From Streptomyces diastatochromogenes (GTDB lineage Bacteria; Actinomycetota; Actinomycetes; Streptomycetales; Streptomycetaceae), in contig LIQL01000004.1 of assembly GCA_001418405.1 (NCBI GenBank), positions 206 to 64,205 on the forward strand: a stretch of 64,000 bases of DNA, read 5' to 3'. How positions within the stretch are numbered: the first letter of the stretch is position 1; every line of letters begins with the position of its first letter. Made by a program: the position numbers and the translations under genes. Below are positions 32,603-41,459 of this stretch, piece by piece. The notes under the pieces are model-generated. The model did not search any database. It was given only the letters and a program-made list of their open reading frames with translations, and was not told where the DNA came from.

Positions 32603-33034
32603 CTACGCGGCGGTGGTGCGCGGCTCGCCGCTGAGCGCGGCCAGGGTTCCGTCGGTGTGCGTCGCCCCGTGGAAGGCCAGGTGCGCGTACCGGGCGTGCC
32701 GCGCCTCGTTGAACGTCGTGAACGGCAGCTGCTGGCCACGGCTGATCAAGAGCCGGGCGAACGCGGGGTCGGTGCTTTCGGGGTAGAGCCGCTTGTCGGG
32801 GACGAGATCGGCCACGCTCCATGTCGTGCGGGCCTCGTGCCGTGCCGCCGTCTTGGCGACGGCGTCATAGACGAGGACGTGGACCAGGCCGTTCTGGAGA
32901 TAGACGTGCCACGAGACCTTGTCGCAGGTGTAGCCGAAGGCGAGTGTCCGGTCCGGGCCGGTGAGCTCGTCCCGGCGCAGTGTGCGCGGCTGATTCTGGG
33001 TGACGAGCAGGGCGGTCAGTTCCGAGGAGTTCAT
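32603..33034 (-). CDS. Hypothetical protein (143 aa)
   Basis: Starts MNSSELTALLVTQNQPRTL after GGAG. The first 80 residues form likely strands (RTLAFGYTCDKVSWHVYLQNGLVHVLVYD); the last 60 are helical (DPAFARLLISRGQQLPFTTFNEARH). No family recognised. It precedes the DUF6884 gene by about 130 bp in the same direction. Confidence 0.55.
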   Translation of the reverse strand: MNSSELTALLVTQNQPRTLRRDELTGPDRTLAFGYTCDKVSWHVYLQNGLVHVLVYDAVAKTAARHEARTTWSVADLVPDKRLYPESTDPAFARLLISRGQQLPFTTFNEARHARYAHLAFHGATHTDGTLAALSGEPRTTAA

Positions 33035-33223
33035 AGGGACGCTCCAGGCGGGATGCGGTGGCTGGCGGGAACACTGCATCCCGGGCCGGGCGCCCGGGTC
33101 GCGTCCCCGCGAATTTCTGCCGGCCCTCGCGGGCGGCGGCACCACTTCGTGTTCCACACGGGCCTGGGCGGCGGCCGCTGCCCAGGCCGTATCCCTGGAG
33201 CGCGGCACGGCGTTGTGCCGGAC

Positions 33224-33463
33224 ATGAGAGGTGAGGACTACATCCAGGCGGCGGCCATGATGAAGCGCCGCGTGGCCGCAACGGTTGTGGAGTTCGCCTC
33301 CGGGCGGCTCACCGAAGAGGCCGCCCACGGCGAGCTGGCCGCGCTCAACCGCGAGGGCGAAGGTCTACAGGCAGTGGCGGCAGCGGAGCTCGTGGTCCTC
33401 GAGGCGGTGCTGCGCGAGCAGCGGGCACGGATTGAGGAACTGGAGCAGCAGCTCGGCCGATGA
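33224..33463 (+). CDS. Small coiled-coil protein (79 aa)
   Basis: Starts MRGEDYIQAAAMMKRRVAA, is fully helical and ends in a leucine-heptad coiled coil (VVLEAVLREQRARIEELEQ). No family recognised. It is one of the few plus-strand genes in this stretch, with no obvious Shine-Dalgarno. Confidence 0.5.
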   Translation: MRGEDYIQAAAMMKRRVAATVVEFASGRLTEEAAHGELAALNREGEGLQAVAAAELVVLEAVLREQRARIEELEQQLGR

Positions 33464-33546
33464 ACCCGGCCGCCGTCGGCTCGCGGCGCGGACCTGTGCC
33501 GGACAGCCGGTGGATGCCTCACGGTCCTCCGGTAGGGCGCGGCATC

Positions 33547-33636
33547 ATGAAGGCCATGAGTGTAGAGAGCACCTTGGTCCAGCGCCGCTCCGTCACGGCG
33601 CACTGCCGGGCAGCCGAAGGGGCCGGTGTCGCGTGA
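33547..33636 (+). CDS. Possible micro-ORF (29 aa)
   Basis: MKAMSVESTLVQRRSVTAHC is followed by nine residues, and the TGA overlaps the GTG of the next frame. TAGGGC lies about 9 bases upstream, a possible -10 for a leaderless message. Evidence is only the overlap and the box. Confidence 0.3.
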   Translation: MKAMSVESTLVQRRSVTAHCRAAEGAGVA

Positions 33637-33809
33637 TTCCCGGCTATCACCGCACAAAGGGCGGAGCGCCGCAGGTGGGCGTAAAGCCGGGGGAGCCGGG
33701 ACCGTTCGGAACCTACCGAGAGGAAGAGGACGACCCGGAAGCGGAGGATGGGAGCCGGGGCGGGACCGTCACGGCCTGTGCCTGCCGCCCCGGCACCCCA
33801 TCCGACTGA
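33633..33809 (+). CDS. Possible small acidic protein (58 aa)
   Basis: GTG 33633 overlaps the stop of the 29-aa frame (GTGA). The sequence (MIPGYHRTKGGAPQVGVKPG, then GTYREEEDDPEAEDG) is polar and likely disordered, with a C-terminal TACACRP. Composition is unlike random Arg-rich frames, which is the main support. Function unknown. Confidence 0.4.
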   Translation: MIPGYHRTKGGAPQVGVKPGEPGPFGTYREEEDDPEAEDGSRGGTVTACACRPGTPSD

Positions 33810-33878
33810 GGCTACAACGGGCGCCGGGCGAGCAGGAGATGGCCGCGGCGGTCGGCTGCCGTGGCCAGCACCCGGTGA

Positions 33879-34406
33879 CTACGCGCCCGCAGGATGCTGG
33901 TCGCCGAGGAGGAGTTCGGCGATCGCCCAGGGGCCCTCGTAGTCCGGAGCGGCGATATGGATGGGGAACCCCGAGTCGGCGCTGCGGCGCAGCAGCTTGA
34001 CCCAGTCGTCCCAGACCTCCAGCTCCACCTGCCATTCGGCGCATCGGATTTCAGCGGTGACCCGGGCCTTCTTGCCGCCGGTGCGATCGAGGGTGGCCAG
34101 CGCGCCCGCGACCTCAGCAACGCCGATGACCCAGCCCGGGGTGGCCAGCTTGTGCGTACTGATGCCGGTGGGGTCATCGGGGTGCCAGGCGAGGAAGTGG
34201 CGGTGCGCGGCGACGTACGCGTGGATCTCGGTGTCGGCCTTGACGAGCGGCATGCCGAGCTCTGCCATGACGCACTCTGCTTCCCGACCGGGGATCAAAT
34301 CAGGCTGGGAGGGTGCGTTCTCGGCGGTCACGATCAGCATGTCCAGGTCGATCATGGTCAGCGCGACGGCGCTGATCTCGTCTGCGGTCAGCGGCATGTG
34401 GTTCAA
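33879..34406 (-). CDS. Hypothetical protein (175 aa)
   Basis: I chose TTG 34406 (MNHMPLTADEISAVALTM) because GGAGACACCC places GGAG 7 bases before it; the ATG at 34397 is too far from any ribosome site. The N-terminal half is helical. The C-terminal half is strand-rich (KARVTAEIRCAEWQVELEVWD, FPIHIAAPDYEGPWA). No family recognised. Confidence 0.55.
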   Translation of the reverse strand: MNHMPLTADEISAVALTMIDLDMLIVTAENAPSQPDLIPGREAECVMAELGMPLVKADTEIHAYVAAHRHFLAWHPDDPTGISTHKLATPGWVIGVAEVAGALATLDRTGGKKARVTAEIRCAEWQVELEVWDDWVKLLRRSADSGFPIHIAAPDYEGPWAIAELLLGDQHPAGA

Positions 34407-34660
34407 GGGTGTCTCCGGGCTTGGCTGAGGAGGGGTGGGCGCCACCGTCCGGGCGGCGGTGCGCGCCCGCTCCCCGGTGGTCCGCACACTCAAGCCCGTA
34501 GGCCGCGCGGCTGTCGCATGCTCGCGAATCCACACGCACCCGGCCGTCAGCTCCGCTCGCCGGCGCCTGGGCACGTGAGACTGCCAGGGTGGAGCTGTCC
34601 GCAGCGACTGGAGACGTTGGCGGACAGCAGCCGCAGGCCGAGCGGCGGCGCAGGCCCGGA

Positions 34661-35185
34661 CTACCGCTGGCCGGTGGTGTCGCGGGAATCGGATCGGATG
34701 AGCAGTCCGTGCTGCCAGGCGTATGCGTGGGCGTCCTCCCGGGTGGGGAACGTCTTGCCGTAGTGGACCGGGTGACGGACCGTCCCGACCGGCCAGCTGT
34801 TGTTGACCACGCACAGCGTCACGTCGTCCCGCCGTGCGGTTGTCTCGTAAGAGACGTGCCACGGGGTGGCGCACGTGCCGAAGTGCTGGGGGTCGTGTGG
34901 CTCGGCTCCACGGATCTTCGCGGCCACGGTGACGGTCTCGGCGATCCAGTGTGCGAACTCCTCGCCGCGGTGCTCGCGGAACATCTCCAGCGCGCCGCGC
35001 AGCTCGTCGGCCACGGCGCGCCGGTAGGTCGGGCCGAAGGTTACGTACGGCATCAGCTCCCAGCGGATGACCCCGAGGAGGTCATCGCGGCTGACCGGGT
35101 ACGTCCATCCGGGAACGGTAATGCGGTGGGGGAGGACTCGGGCGAGGGAGGCTAGGTCCTCCTCGGCTCTGTGGGCGTGGAACAT
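34661..35185 (-). CDS. Hypothetical protein (174 aa)
   Basis: Starts MFHAHRAEEDLASLARVLPH after GGAG. It has a helical middle (YRRAVADELRGALEMFREHRG) and a beta-rich C-terminal third (WHVSYETTARRDDVTLCVVNN) followed by REDAHAYAWQHGLL, which resembles a DUF2188-like or phage tail-fibre-type small module; I am not sure. No membrane segment. The gap 34407-34660 upstream of its stop has no gene I can support. Confidence 0.55.
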   Translation of the reverse strand: MFHAHRAEEDLASLARVLPHRITVPGWTYPVSRDDLLGVIRWELMPYVTFGPTYRRAVADELRGALEMFREHRGEEFAHWIAETVTVAAKIRGAEPHDPQHFGTCATPWHVSYETTARRDDVTLCVVNNSWPVGTVRHPVHYGKTFPTREDAHAYAWQHGLLIRSDSRDTTGQR

Positions 35186-35298
35186 GGCGGGCTCCGTGGG
35201 GGTGGTGAGGCGGACAGATCGGGTGGCTGTGGCAGCCGCCCGCGTTCGCTGAGCGCTGGGACCTGCGAACGCGGGCGGGACGTAAGCGGATGGAGAGA

Positions 35299-36261
35299 TC
35301 AGGAACCAGCGGCCGGGCTGGAGGTCTCCGCGTCCTCGCGCTTCCCGGAGGACGACGGCGCGGCAGGGGCGGCGTCCTGGGGCAGGTGCGCCCACCAGAT
35401 CTTGGTGGCGAGCTTGATCACTGCGTGCGTGGTGTCCGTTGCCGGGTCCCACAGGGCGTAGAAGCCCTCGTCCGTGTACACGACGTTGGCGGGCGCGGAC
35501 TGGGTCGGCTCAGTGGAGCGGGCGCCGCCCCGGCCGCCGTACAGGATGCGGGTGGTGTGGCTGCTGGCCTTCACCCCGGGGACGAAACGGAGTTCGGTGT
35601 TGAACCACTGCCCGGCCTGCGGCTCTGGGCGGCGCTCGACGGTGCCCGCGTCGAGGAAGAGGGTGGTCCAGGTGGTGCGGTCGGCCGGATCGGTGCCCTT
35701 CGCGCCGACGCACAGCCGCAGCCCCTTGGCCGGGAAGCCGTTGCGCCGCGCGTCGACGACCTTCGGTTCGGCGAGCAGGTAGCCGGTGCGAGTGACCTGA
35801 TGACCACGGGTGTCGGAGCCGGTGGCCGTGACGTGCTCACCGGCCGACAGGTCGCCGAGCAGTGTGTGGAGTTCGGTCGTCATACGGGCGTTCCTTCGTC
35901 TGGGGGTCTGGGCGAGTTCGTGCTCGGGGATGTCTTCGAGGACGGTGAGGTGCGGGGCGTGCAGGGTGCCGGTGCAGACTGCGCAGTCACATCCGTGGCA
36001 GCAGTAGCGGCAGTTGGTGACGTCGCAGAACGGGTCAGGGCCGTGGAAGTGGCTGGGATCGGGTTCATCGCAGTGCCAGCTGGCGCACGAGCGGTCTCCC
36101 GACTTCGGGAAGACCCGGTGCTCGCGGGTCAGCCCGTGGGCGAGGGGTTCGCCGGGGCAGGCGAAGGCGGAGCGGCGAGCGTCGGCTTCGGTGGGCCAGG
36201 CAGCACGGCAGGCCGTGCACTGGTACCGGCCCTCCGGGCGGCGCCGTACGGAGTGGGTCAT
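35299..36261 (-). CDS. Cys-rich N-terminus joined to a beta-rich domain (320 aa)
   Basis: One continuous frame. Residues 1-125 are very Cys-rich (YQCTACRAAW, CASWHCDEPD, CDVTNCRYCCHGCDCAVCTG) and probably bind several metal ions. From residue 127 (MTTELHTLLGDLSAGEHVTATG) a beta-rich domain follows, ending in a polar tail. The internal ATG has an AAGGA about 9 bases upstream, so the gene may also make the 194-aa C-terminal product, or two genes may be fused in frame. No family recognised. Confidence 0.6.
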   Translation of the reverse strand: MTHSVRRRPEGRYQCTACRAAWPTEADARRSAFACPGEPLAHGLTREHRVFPKSGDRSCASWHCDEPDPSHFHGPDPFCDVTNCRYCCHGCDCAVCTGTLHAPHLTVLEDIPEHELAQTPRRRNARMTTELHTLLGDLSAGEHVTATGSDTRGHQVTRTGYLLAEPKVVDARRNGFPAKGLRLCVGAKGTDPADRTTWTTLFLDAGTVERRPEPQAGQWFNTELRFVPGVKASSHTTRILYGGRGGARSTEPTQSAPANVVYTDEGFYALWDPATDTTHAVIKLATKIWWAHLPQDAAPAAPSSSGKREDAETSSPAAGS

Positions 36262-36282
36262 CGAGGGCGGCCGTTCAGCGGG

Positions 36283-36687
36283 TCACCCGCCGAAGTGCAC
36301 GGGCAGGTCCTCGGCCGCGCACAGCTCCAGGAGCGCGACGAGAGCCTCGGCGGCTCGGCCGTTGCTGCTGGCATCGCCCCACAAGAAGCCGTCGGTGTCC
36401 TGATGGGCGAGGGCGGTCAGCGCCTCGCGCAACGCGGGTGCCAGCTGCCGGACTTGCCACGCTTCCAGCTGGCCGGAGTCGTCAGTGTGCTCCAGCAGGT
36501 GGCGCAGCGGGCTGGCCACGGTGTCCCAGGCCACCGGGCCGCCGAAGCTCCGCATCTGGTCGAGATCGATCCCGATGTGCGCGGCGAGCGCGCGGCGGAA
36601 GATGCCGAAGCCGCTGTACGACCACTGTGGGTTGGGGTCCTCGGGGTGAGGACCGGCCGGGCGCCCGGCTCGCAGGGAGAGCCCCAT
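36283..36687 (-). CDS. Hypothetical helical protein (134 aa)
   Basis: Starts MGLSLRAGRPAGPHPEDPNP after GGAG. A core FGIFRRALAAHIGIDLDQMRSF and a long helical stretch (LAPALREALTALAHQDTDGFL, RAAEALVALLELCAAED) suggest an all-helical fold. It lies 21 bases upstream of the Cys-rich 320-aa gene in the same direction, so the two are probably co-transcribed. Confidence 0.55.
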   Translation of the reverse strand: MGLSLRAGRPAGPHPEDPNPQWSYSGFGIFRRALAAHIGIDLDQMRSFGGPVAWDTVASPLRHLLEHTDDSGQLEAWQVRQLAPALREALTALAHQDTDGFLWGDASSNGRAAEALVALLELCAAEDLPVHFGG

Positions 36688-36790
36688 GTCATTGCTCCGT
36701 TCTCAGGTGGGCGGTGAAGCGGAGCTGATGTTCACGCGGCGCGAGGTCGGTAGCGCAGCGGTCGCGATTTCCCGCACTGGCCAGCACGGG

Positions 36791-36879
36791 GCACCGGCCC
36801 GGCGCCCGCACCAGCCCGGACAGCTGCCCGCCGGGGAACGGCAGAGCGGCGGACCGAGTCCGGGGCGCCGGGCCGGTGC
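36791..36879 (-). terminator. Long-loop inverted repeat after the 87-aa gene
   Basis: Perfect 17-bp arms (GCACCGGCCCGGCGCCC, 36791-36807, with 36863-36879) enclose 55 bases that contain a second CCGGAC/GTCCGG pairing. The outer arm ends one base before the gene stop at 36881. It is probably a compound terminator. Confidence 0.6.
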
Positions 36880-36880
36880 G

Positions 36881-37144
36881 CTACGACTTGACGAGGTAGT
36901 CGCCGTCTTCGATGAAGCCCTGGTGCGCGAGGGCGTTCAACAGGACCTGCGGGTGGGGCGCGGGCCCGCCGGTGGCCATCCAGCGGCGGGCGGTGGCCGC
37001 GTCGTGGAGGTTGCCTTCGACGCGCAGGGGACCGCCAGCCGTGGTGGCTGCCGCGTAGCGGCGGCCGGACAGACGCTCTACGAGCTGATCGAGGTCGGCG
37101 GCCCGGACCACCTGGTGGGTGATCTCAGTGGTGGGCAAGTGCAT
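36881..37144 (-). CDS. Hypothetical protein (87 aa)
   Basis: Starts MHLPTTEITHQVVRAADLDQ, with GGAGGT just upstream. A strand-helix start and the segment RRYAAATTAGGPLRVEGNLH suggest a small alpha-beta fold; the C-terminus is ALAHQGFIEDGDYLVKS. No family recognised. Confidence 0.55.
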   Translation of the reverse strand: MHLPTTEITHQVVRAADLDQLVERLSGRRYAAATTAGGPLRVEGNLHDAATARRWMATGGPAPHPQVLLNALAHQGFIEDGDYLVKS

Positions 37145-37146
37145 GG

Positions 37147-37254
37147 CTACCTCCGAAGGACGTCCGCATCCTGGCGCGTAGGGGTGTAACGACGGAGGCA
37201 GCGTGACGTCTGAAGCGGACAGGCCATGTCCGCGCACTGCGGGAAGTCCACCAC
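37147..37254 (-). CDS. Possible Cys-motif micro-protein (35 aa)
   Basis: A short frame opening VVDFPQCADMACPLQTSRC ends three bases before the next gene. Its three-Cys pattern resembles short Streptomyces proteins of the form DFxxCADxxCPLRxxCLR. No Shine-Dalgarno is visible for either GTG (37254 or 37251). Confidence 0.3.
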   Translation of the reverse strand: MVDFPQCADMACPLQTSRCLRRYTPTRQDADVLRR

Positions 37255-37405
37255 GTCGCCAACTGCGTCTGCCGCGGAGGGAAGCGGGGCTGGTCTGGCG
37301 ACGCGGTGGCTCACTCCGAGTCGGCGAGTGCCCAGCTCGGCCCCGGCATGGCGGTTCACCGCCCGATGCCTGTACCTCCGCGAGGCCGCCGACGGCGGTC
37401 ACGGA

Positions 37406-38077
37406 TCAGCCCTCCTGGGGCACGGGGTTGGCAGTGATGACGCTCTGGATGGCTTTGACCGACGGGGTGTCGTACAAGCCCCTGCGGTCAGGCGATCGAC
37501 TCAGCCCGAACCGGGTCCGTCGTGCGACACCGGGGGCGCAGAACCAGTGCAGGTCGTACTGCCAGCCCAGCCCGTCGTCGGCCGTCCGGCTCACCCGAAG
37601 ATTCAGGGTGAAACCGCCCTCGTACGGTGTCCACGCCTGCGCGGCGGTCCAGCCGTGGTCCTCGGCGAGCGAGAACAGGCTCGCGGCTGCCTTCGGCAGG
37701 ACGTAACCCTCGGGCGCGGTGAACACGACGCCGGCTTCGAGCAGGCGCTGCGTCCGAGCCCGAACGTGCTGCTCAGCCGGAGTCAGGGCGCTGTCGCGCG
37801 CCAAGGCGGCGTCCAAGGTGACGGTCCGGCTGCTGTATCGGCAGGTGACGCCGACGCCGTACGCGTCCCGGATGACCGCACGCCGCTTTCCATCCAGGGT
37901 CCACTCCGACTTCGGTTCGTGCGTGCCCAGGATGCCCTTGCGGACGTCCACGCTGGCCGTGCCGCCGCAAGGGCACAGCGCTTCAACGCGGTGCAGCAGC
38001 TCGGACCACACGTTGGGCGGAATGATGGCCGGATCGTGCTTCGGCTCGGTGGTCAGGCGCTCAAGCGTGGTCGTCAT
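37406..38077 (-). CDS. Hypothetical protein with CPCGG motif (223 aa)
   Basis: Starts MTTTLERLTTEPKHDPAIIP. VEALCPCGGTASVDVRKG gives a CxC pair. The middle has VIRDAYGVGVTCRYSSRTVTLDAAL, and the C-terminal third is beta-rich (GGFTLNLRVSRTADDGLGWQYDLHW). No enzyme motif identified. It is divergent from the 271-aa gene across a 416-bp spacer. Confidence 0.55.
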   Translation of the reverse strand: MTTTLERLTTEPKHDPAIIPPNVWSELLHRVEALCPCGGTASVDVRKGILGTHEPKSEWTLDGKRRAVIRDAYGVGVTCRYSSRTVTLDAALARDSALTPAEQHVRARTQRLLEAGVVFTAPEGYVLPKAAASLFSLAEDHGWTAAQAWTPYEGGFTLNLRVSRTADDGLGWQYDLHWFCAPGVARRTRFGLSRSPDRRGLYDTPSVKAIQSVITANPVPQEG

Positions 38078-38493
38078 GCTGCTCTCCTCGGGATCCCGGT
38101 ACGGCACTCGTTGGATGCGGTACTGAACGGGATGCGACGTCCGGAAGCCCGGGCGGGCGAGAAGCAGGGGAAGCGCGGACGAGGCCACCGACGCCGCGAA
38201 CTCGCCGAGACGGACAGCGGCTGCCGGCCTGCCACCACCTGGCATGAGCGACGTCGGCTGAGAGGCGTGGACCTTGGTTGGGGGATCCGGGTCGGCGCAG
38301 TGGCTCGAGGTACTCGGCCCCGCGGTCCAGAAGGCACCGCTACATCAGGTGGGAAGCGGCCGGCGGGTCCCCACCGTCGTACGGCAATTCGCGGCGGTGC
38401 AGGCCCGAGCGGGCCTCCGGCCTACGGTCCGGACTCGTCAGAGCGCGGCGAGCACAAGGTCGCGCCACGGATTTCAAGCCGGAGGACTGTTCC
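38078..38493. other. Divergent intergenic spacer, 416 bp
   Basis: No gene supported. It must hold the promoters of the 223-aa (leftward) and 271-aa (rightward) genes. TACGGT at about 38422 on the plus strand is a possible -10 element about 70 bases before the 271-aa start. Confidence 0.35.
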
Positions 38494-39309
38494 ATGACCG
38501 CTGAACTCATCGAGGATGTACGCCCGTGGACTGCGACGCTCGCGCGCACCATCGTCGCGGGCCTGTGGGACCACGACAACGATCTGCCCACGCCTCACGG
38601 GCGTGTGCACGAAGGACGTCTGCCGCCTCTCCCCGCCGAGGTGCGAGCTCCCGCGGTCACGTCGGCAACTGACGTCGCCGTCGACGACCTCGTGGTGATC
38701 TTCGACCAGCGCCGTCGCGTCCACCCCTTCGACATCCTGCGCTTCTACACCGCTCGCGAAGCGGTGGCCGATAGGCAGACAGTGGTCGCGCGCGTGACGG
38801 CCACGACCGCCAGGACCATCACCGTGACCAACATCCAGGTTCCCGGCCACTGGCGTGCCGTCGACCCTGCGTCCTTCGGGGAAGCTGCGGAGGACGCACC
38901 GCGCTACACGCTGCGCCCGAACATTCCTAACCGGCAGATTGGCCGCCTCGGAGCCCTCGACGACCTTCGCCGTCGGATCGCCGCGCACCCGCACTACCCG
39001 GACTGGAAGAAGGGCTACGCCGCCTCCTGTCGCGCAGAACAGACCGCAGCCGAAGAACGCCACACCCGGTGGCAGAGGGAACAGGAACGGCAGGCGCCGC
39101 TGCGTGCCGCCACCCAGCACCTCGCTCTGCTCATCGGCGACGACTTGATCAGCTGGGGCGGACCCCTAGTGGGCAATGCGGTGGTGGCACGGGACCTGCG
39201 CGCACCGGGACGGCTGCGTACCTACGTCGCAGGCCTCCGGAACACCGAAGCGATCGACGACGGAACGTACACGGCAGCCAGCAAGCAACTGGACCTCCTC
39301 GGCCTCTGA
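38494..39309 (+). CDS. Hypothetical protein (271 aa)
   Basis: ATG follows GGAGGA by 8 bases (MTAELIEDVRPWTATLART). A strand-rich segment (DVAVDDLVVIFDQRRRVHPF, VVARVTATTARTITVTNIQV) suggests an SH3- or OB-like barrel, followed by a charged helical region rich in Arg and Gln. No family recognised. Its 3' end overlaps the convergent 161-aa gene by 144 bp, so one of the two ends may be mis-set. Confidence 0.6.
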   Translation: MTAELIEDVRPWTATLARTIVAGLWDHDNDLPTPHGRVHEGRLPPLPAEVRAPAVTSATDVAVDDLVVIFDQRRRVHPFDILRFYTAREAVADRQTVVARVTATTARTITVTNIQVPGHWRAVDPASFGEAAEDAPRYTLRPNIPNRQIGRLGALDDLRRRIAAHPHYPDWKKGYAASCRAEQTAAEERHTRWQREQERQAPLRAATQHLALLIGDDLISWGGPLVGNAVVARDLRAPGRLRTYVAGLRNTEAIDDGTYTAASKQLDLLGL

Positions 39310-39651
39310 CCACCGCACGGCCGCGAGCAGCCCGATGTACGCCAACACGACGAGCAGGGCGCACAGGAGGAGCAGCCACCCGGTGACAATCCCAAGGAGC
39401 GCCAGCCCCCGGTCCCGGCCGCCCAGCCGCTTGCCACGGAACCGACCGACATGGCCCGTCGGAATGGCCACGATCCCGAACAGGGCCATGAAGAAGGTGT
39501 AATACGAGCCGTAGAGCACCCACATCATGGGCGTCGCGAAGGCTGCCACGATCAGACTGACGCCCAGCGCTGCTGACCAGGCGCTGATGCGGGCAGGCAC
39601 GTTGCGCCGTTCGATCACGAGCGCGGTAGCCCGCTCGGTGTCGCTGGTCAC
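39166..39651 (-). CDS. DUF4190-like membrane protein (161 aa)
   Basis: Two membrane helices flank a short loop with FGIVAIPTGHVGRFRGKRLGGRDRG, the pattern of DUF4190-type proteins (GxIAIxxGHxGxxxxxRxxxxGRG). An extra helix lies near the start (WSAALGVSLIVAAFATPMMWV). The last 45 residues overlap the opposite gene and are less convincing. GTG 39651 is used. Function unknown. Confidence 0.6.
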   Translation of the reverse strand: MTSDTERATALVIERRNVPARISAWSAALGVSLIVAAFATPMMWVLYGSYYTFFMALFGIVAIPTGHVGRFRGKRLGGRDRGLALLGIVTGWLLLLCALLVVLAYIGLLAAVRWSEAEEVQLLAGCRVRSVVDRFGVPEACDVGTQPSRCAQVPCHHRIAH

Positions 39652-39730
39652 GATGGATCATCCCCCGTCGGTTCGACGAGTCACTCTACGAGGAGCTCTG
39701 GACAGCCTCTGCTGCCAGTGCGATGCCAGT

Positions 39731-40384
39731 TCAGTGCTGCAGCGCGGCAGCGACGGCCGCGGCGCAGGCTCGGGTGTCCTGGTGGTAGAGGCCAACCGGG
39801 GTCTCCGGGTACTCGGGAGAGGCATAAACCTGCGTGACCGTACCGGTCTTGACCAGCCGGGCTCGCCAGCCGCGGTGGAGCCGGACCGCGTGAGCGATGT
39901 TGTTGCGGTGGTCGATCAGGACATACGGCGGTCGTTCCCCGTTCGCGGTGGATGACCGGTAGCCGGCCATGAGCGTGACCGGGCGGCGCTGACGGTTTCG
40001 GTCGGCTGGGCGGTAGCCGGACTGGACGTCAACGTCCTGGTCCTCAAGAAGCGCGCGCAGCAGTCGATCAGCGCGGCACTCGCACACCGACGCCTGGCAC
40101 TGCTGGGTTTCCACCCACGACTTCAGCTCAGCGACCCGGCTGGTGATGTCGGACAACTCCCGCTTGCCGAGCCTCTCCAGAGGATCGTCGGGCTCGTCCG
40201 AGAGCCCCAGCGTGGTCACGGTGGCGATCGCGTCGGTACGCAGGTCCGCGAGACGGATCCGAAGACGGCCGAAGCACTGTGGGACGGTGCCGCGGGCCAG
40301 TGTGGCCAATGGGCCGGTGCGCTCGCCGAAGGCGCGGGCGGCCTCCACGGCCGCGTCCGGGTTGGTGATGGTGGTGATGGGCAT
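39731..40384 (-). CDS. Hypothetical protein (217 aa)
   Basis: Starts MPITTITNPDAAVEAARAFG after GGAG. A helical N-terminal half (LRIRLADLRTDAIATVTTLGL, RELSDITSRVAELKSWVE) is followed by QCQASVCECRADRLL and a beta-rich C-terminus (PPYVLIDHRNNIAHAVRLH, GTVTQVYASPEYPETPV). No family recognised. It follows the 330-aa gene by 82 bp. Confidence 0.55.
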   Translation of the reverse strand: MPITTITNPDAAVEAARAFGERTGPLATLARGTVPQCFGRLRIRLADLRTDAIATVTTLGLSDEPDDPLERLGKRELSDITSRVAELKSWVETQQCQASVCECRADRLLRALLEDQDVDVQSGYRPADRNRQRRPVTLMAGYRSSTANGERPPYVLIDHRNNIAHAVRLHRGWRARLVKTGTVTQVYASPEYPETPVGLYHQDTRACAAAVAAALQH

Positions 40385-40466
40385 GGCGAAGTTCTCCGTG
40401 GGACAAGGGACGGGGGCGAAACGGACGCGGCTGCCACCCCGCGAGGGCCAGCGGCCGCGCCCGGAG

Positions 40467-41459
40467 TCAGACGTGGACGACCCGGGGCGCGGCAGGCAGT
40501 TCGGGCCGGTGCGGGGCGATCTCCCGGGGCAGCACACGCCCTTCGAGGACCGGCTGCGCGTTGACCAGAGCGAGGATCTCCAGGAGAAGCCCGGCGGGCA
40601 CATTGGTCAGCTTCAGGACGTCGGCCGCCGACGCGTCGTCGGTCAGCCGCACGGAGCCGGAACAGCGCGCCCGCGGCGCGGTGGAGCCGTCCGGCCGCTG
40701 CTGAACGGTGATCCAGTTCGACTGCTTGCGGGCGTCGATGTCGTGCGGCTGCTCGTAGGCGAAGGCCCGCAGGGCCGGCAGCACCTCCCGCATCCGTCGG
40801 TTGAGCGCCCGGCGATTGCGGGTCTCCTGCTGCACCCGCTGCTGCATGGCCCGCGCGGTGCCGAAGGTCTGCTGGTAGTCGGGCAGCAGGCATCTGACAA
40901 TGTGGCGGGCCTTGCTGGCGGCCGAGGTGTCGATGCCGACGGTGACGGGCTCGGCCCGCCACCCGCAGTACTCGGTGGGGTAGCCGCCGCGCACGGTCAG
41001 CCGTCGCCCCGCCGCGCCCTTGCGGTAACCGCCCTCGTGCACCAGCGACAGGCTCATGCCACTGGGGTGCTCGAGTGCGACGCTCACGAAGTACACCGGC
41101 GCGACCCGGTGACGCCACCCTCCCCCCTCGACCCGGCGGTCGTTGAGCTCGGCGGCGAGCGCCCGGCCGATCCGGTCGGCCAGCTCATGGGTCTCACGGC
41201 GCTTGACCTCCAGCCGCTCGGCCCTCGCCTGCGGCGTCCAGTCAGGCACCGTTTCGGGGGCCTCGGCCTGCTGCTGTTCGGCCAGGGCGGTTACGAGGAG
41301 CCCTCCTTGGGCATCGGCGAGGCCGCGTACACGCACGGGAGCGGTGTGCTGGTCGACGGTGTCGTCCAGGAACAGCTCACACGCTGCTCCTGGAGCGTCC
41401 CGACGGGTGTGCAGCTGCGCGTCGTCGCGGGGCGGCGGGGGGTACTCGGCAGGATTCAT
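40467..41459 (-). CDS. Hypothetical protein (330 aa)
   Basis: Starts MNPAEYPPPPRDDAQLHTRR. An acidic N-terminus leads to a helical region (ARAERLEVKRRETHELADRIG), then a strand-rich core (RVAPVYFVSVALEHPSGMSLSL), and a basic helix (ARAMQQRVQQETRNRRALNRR). No catalytic motif seen. It is divergent from the Imm49 gene and probably co-transcribed with the 217-aa gene. Confidence 0.55.
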   Translation of the reverse strand: MNPAEYPPPPRDDAQLHTRRDAPGAACELFLDDTVDQHTAPVRVRGLADAQGGLLVTALAEQQQAEAPETVPDWTPQARAERLEVKRRETHELADRIGRALAAELNDRRVEGGGWRHRVAPVYFVSVALEHPSGMSLSLVHEGGYRKGAAGRRLTVRGGYPTEYCGWRAEPVTVGIDTSAASKARHIVRCLLPDYQQTFGTARAMQQRVQQETRNRRALNRRMREVLPALRAFAYEQPHDIDARKQSNWITVQQRPDGSTAPRARCSGSVRLTDDASAADVLKLTNVPAGLLLEILALVNAQPVLEGRVLPREIAPHRPELPAAPRVVHV

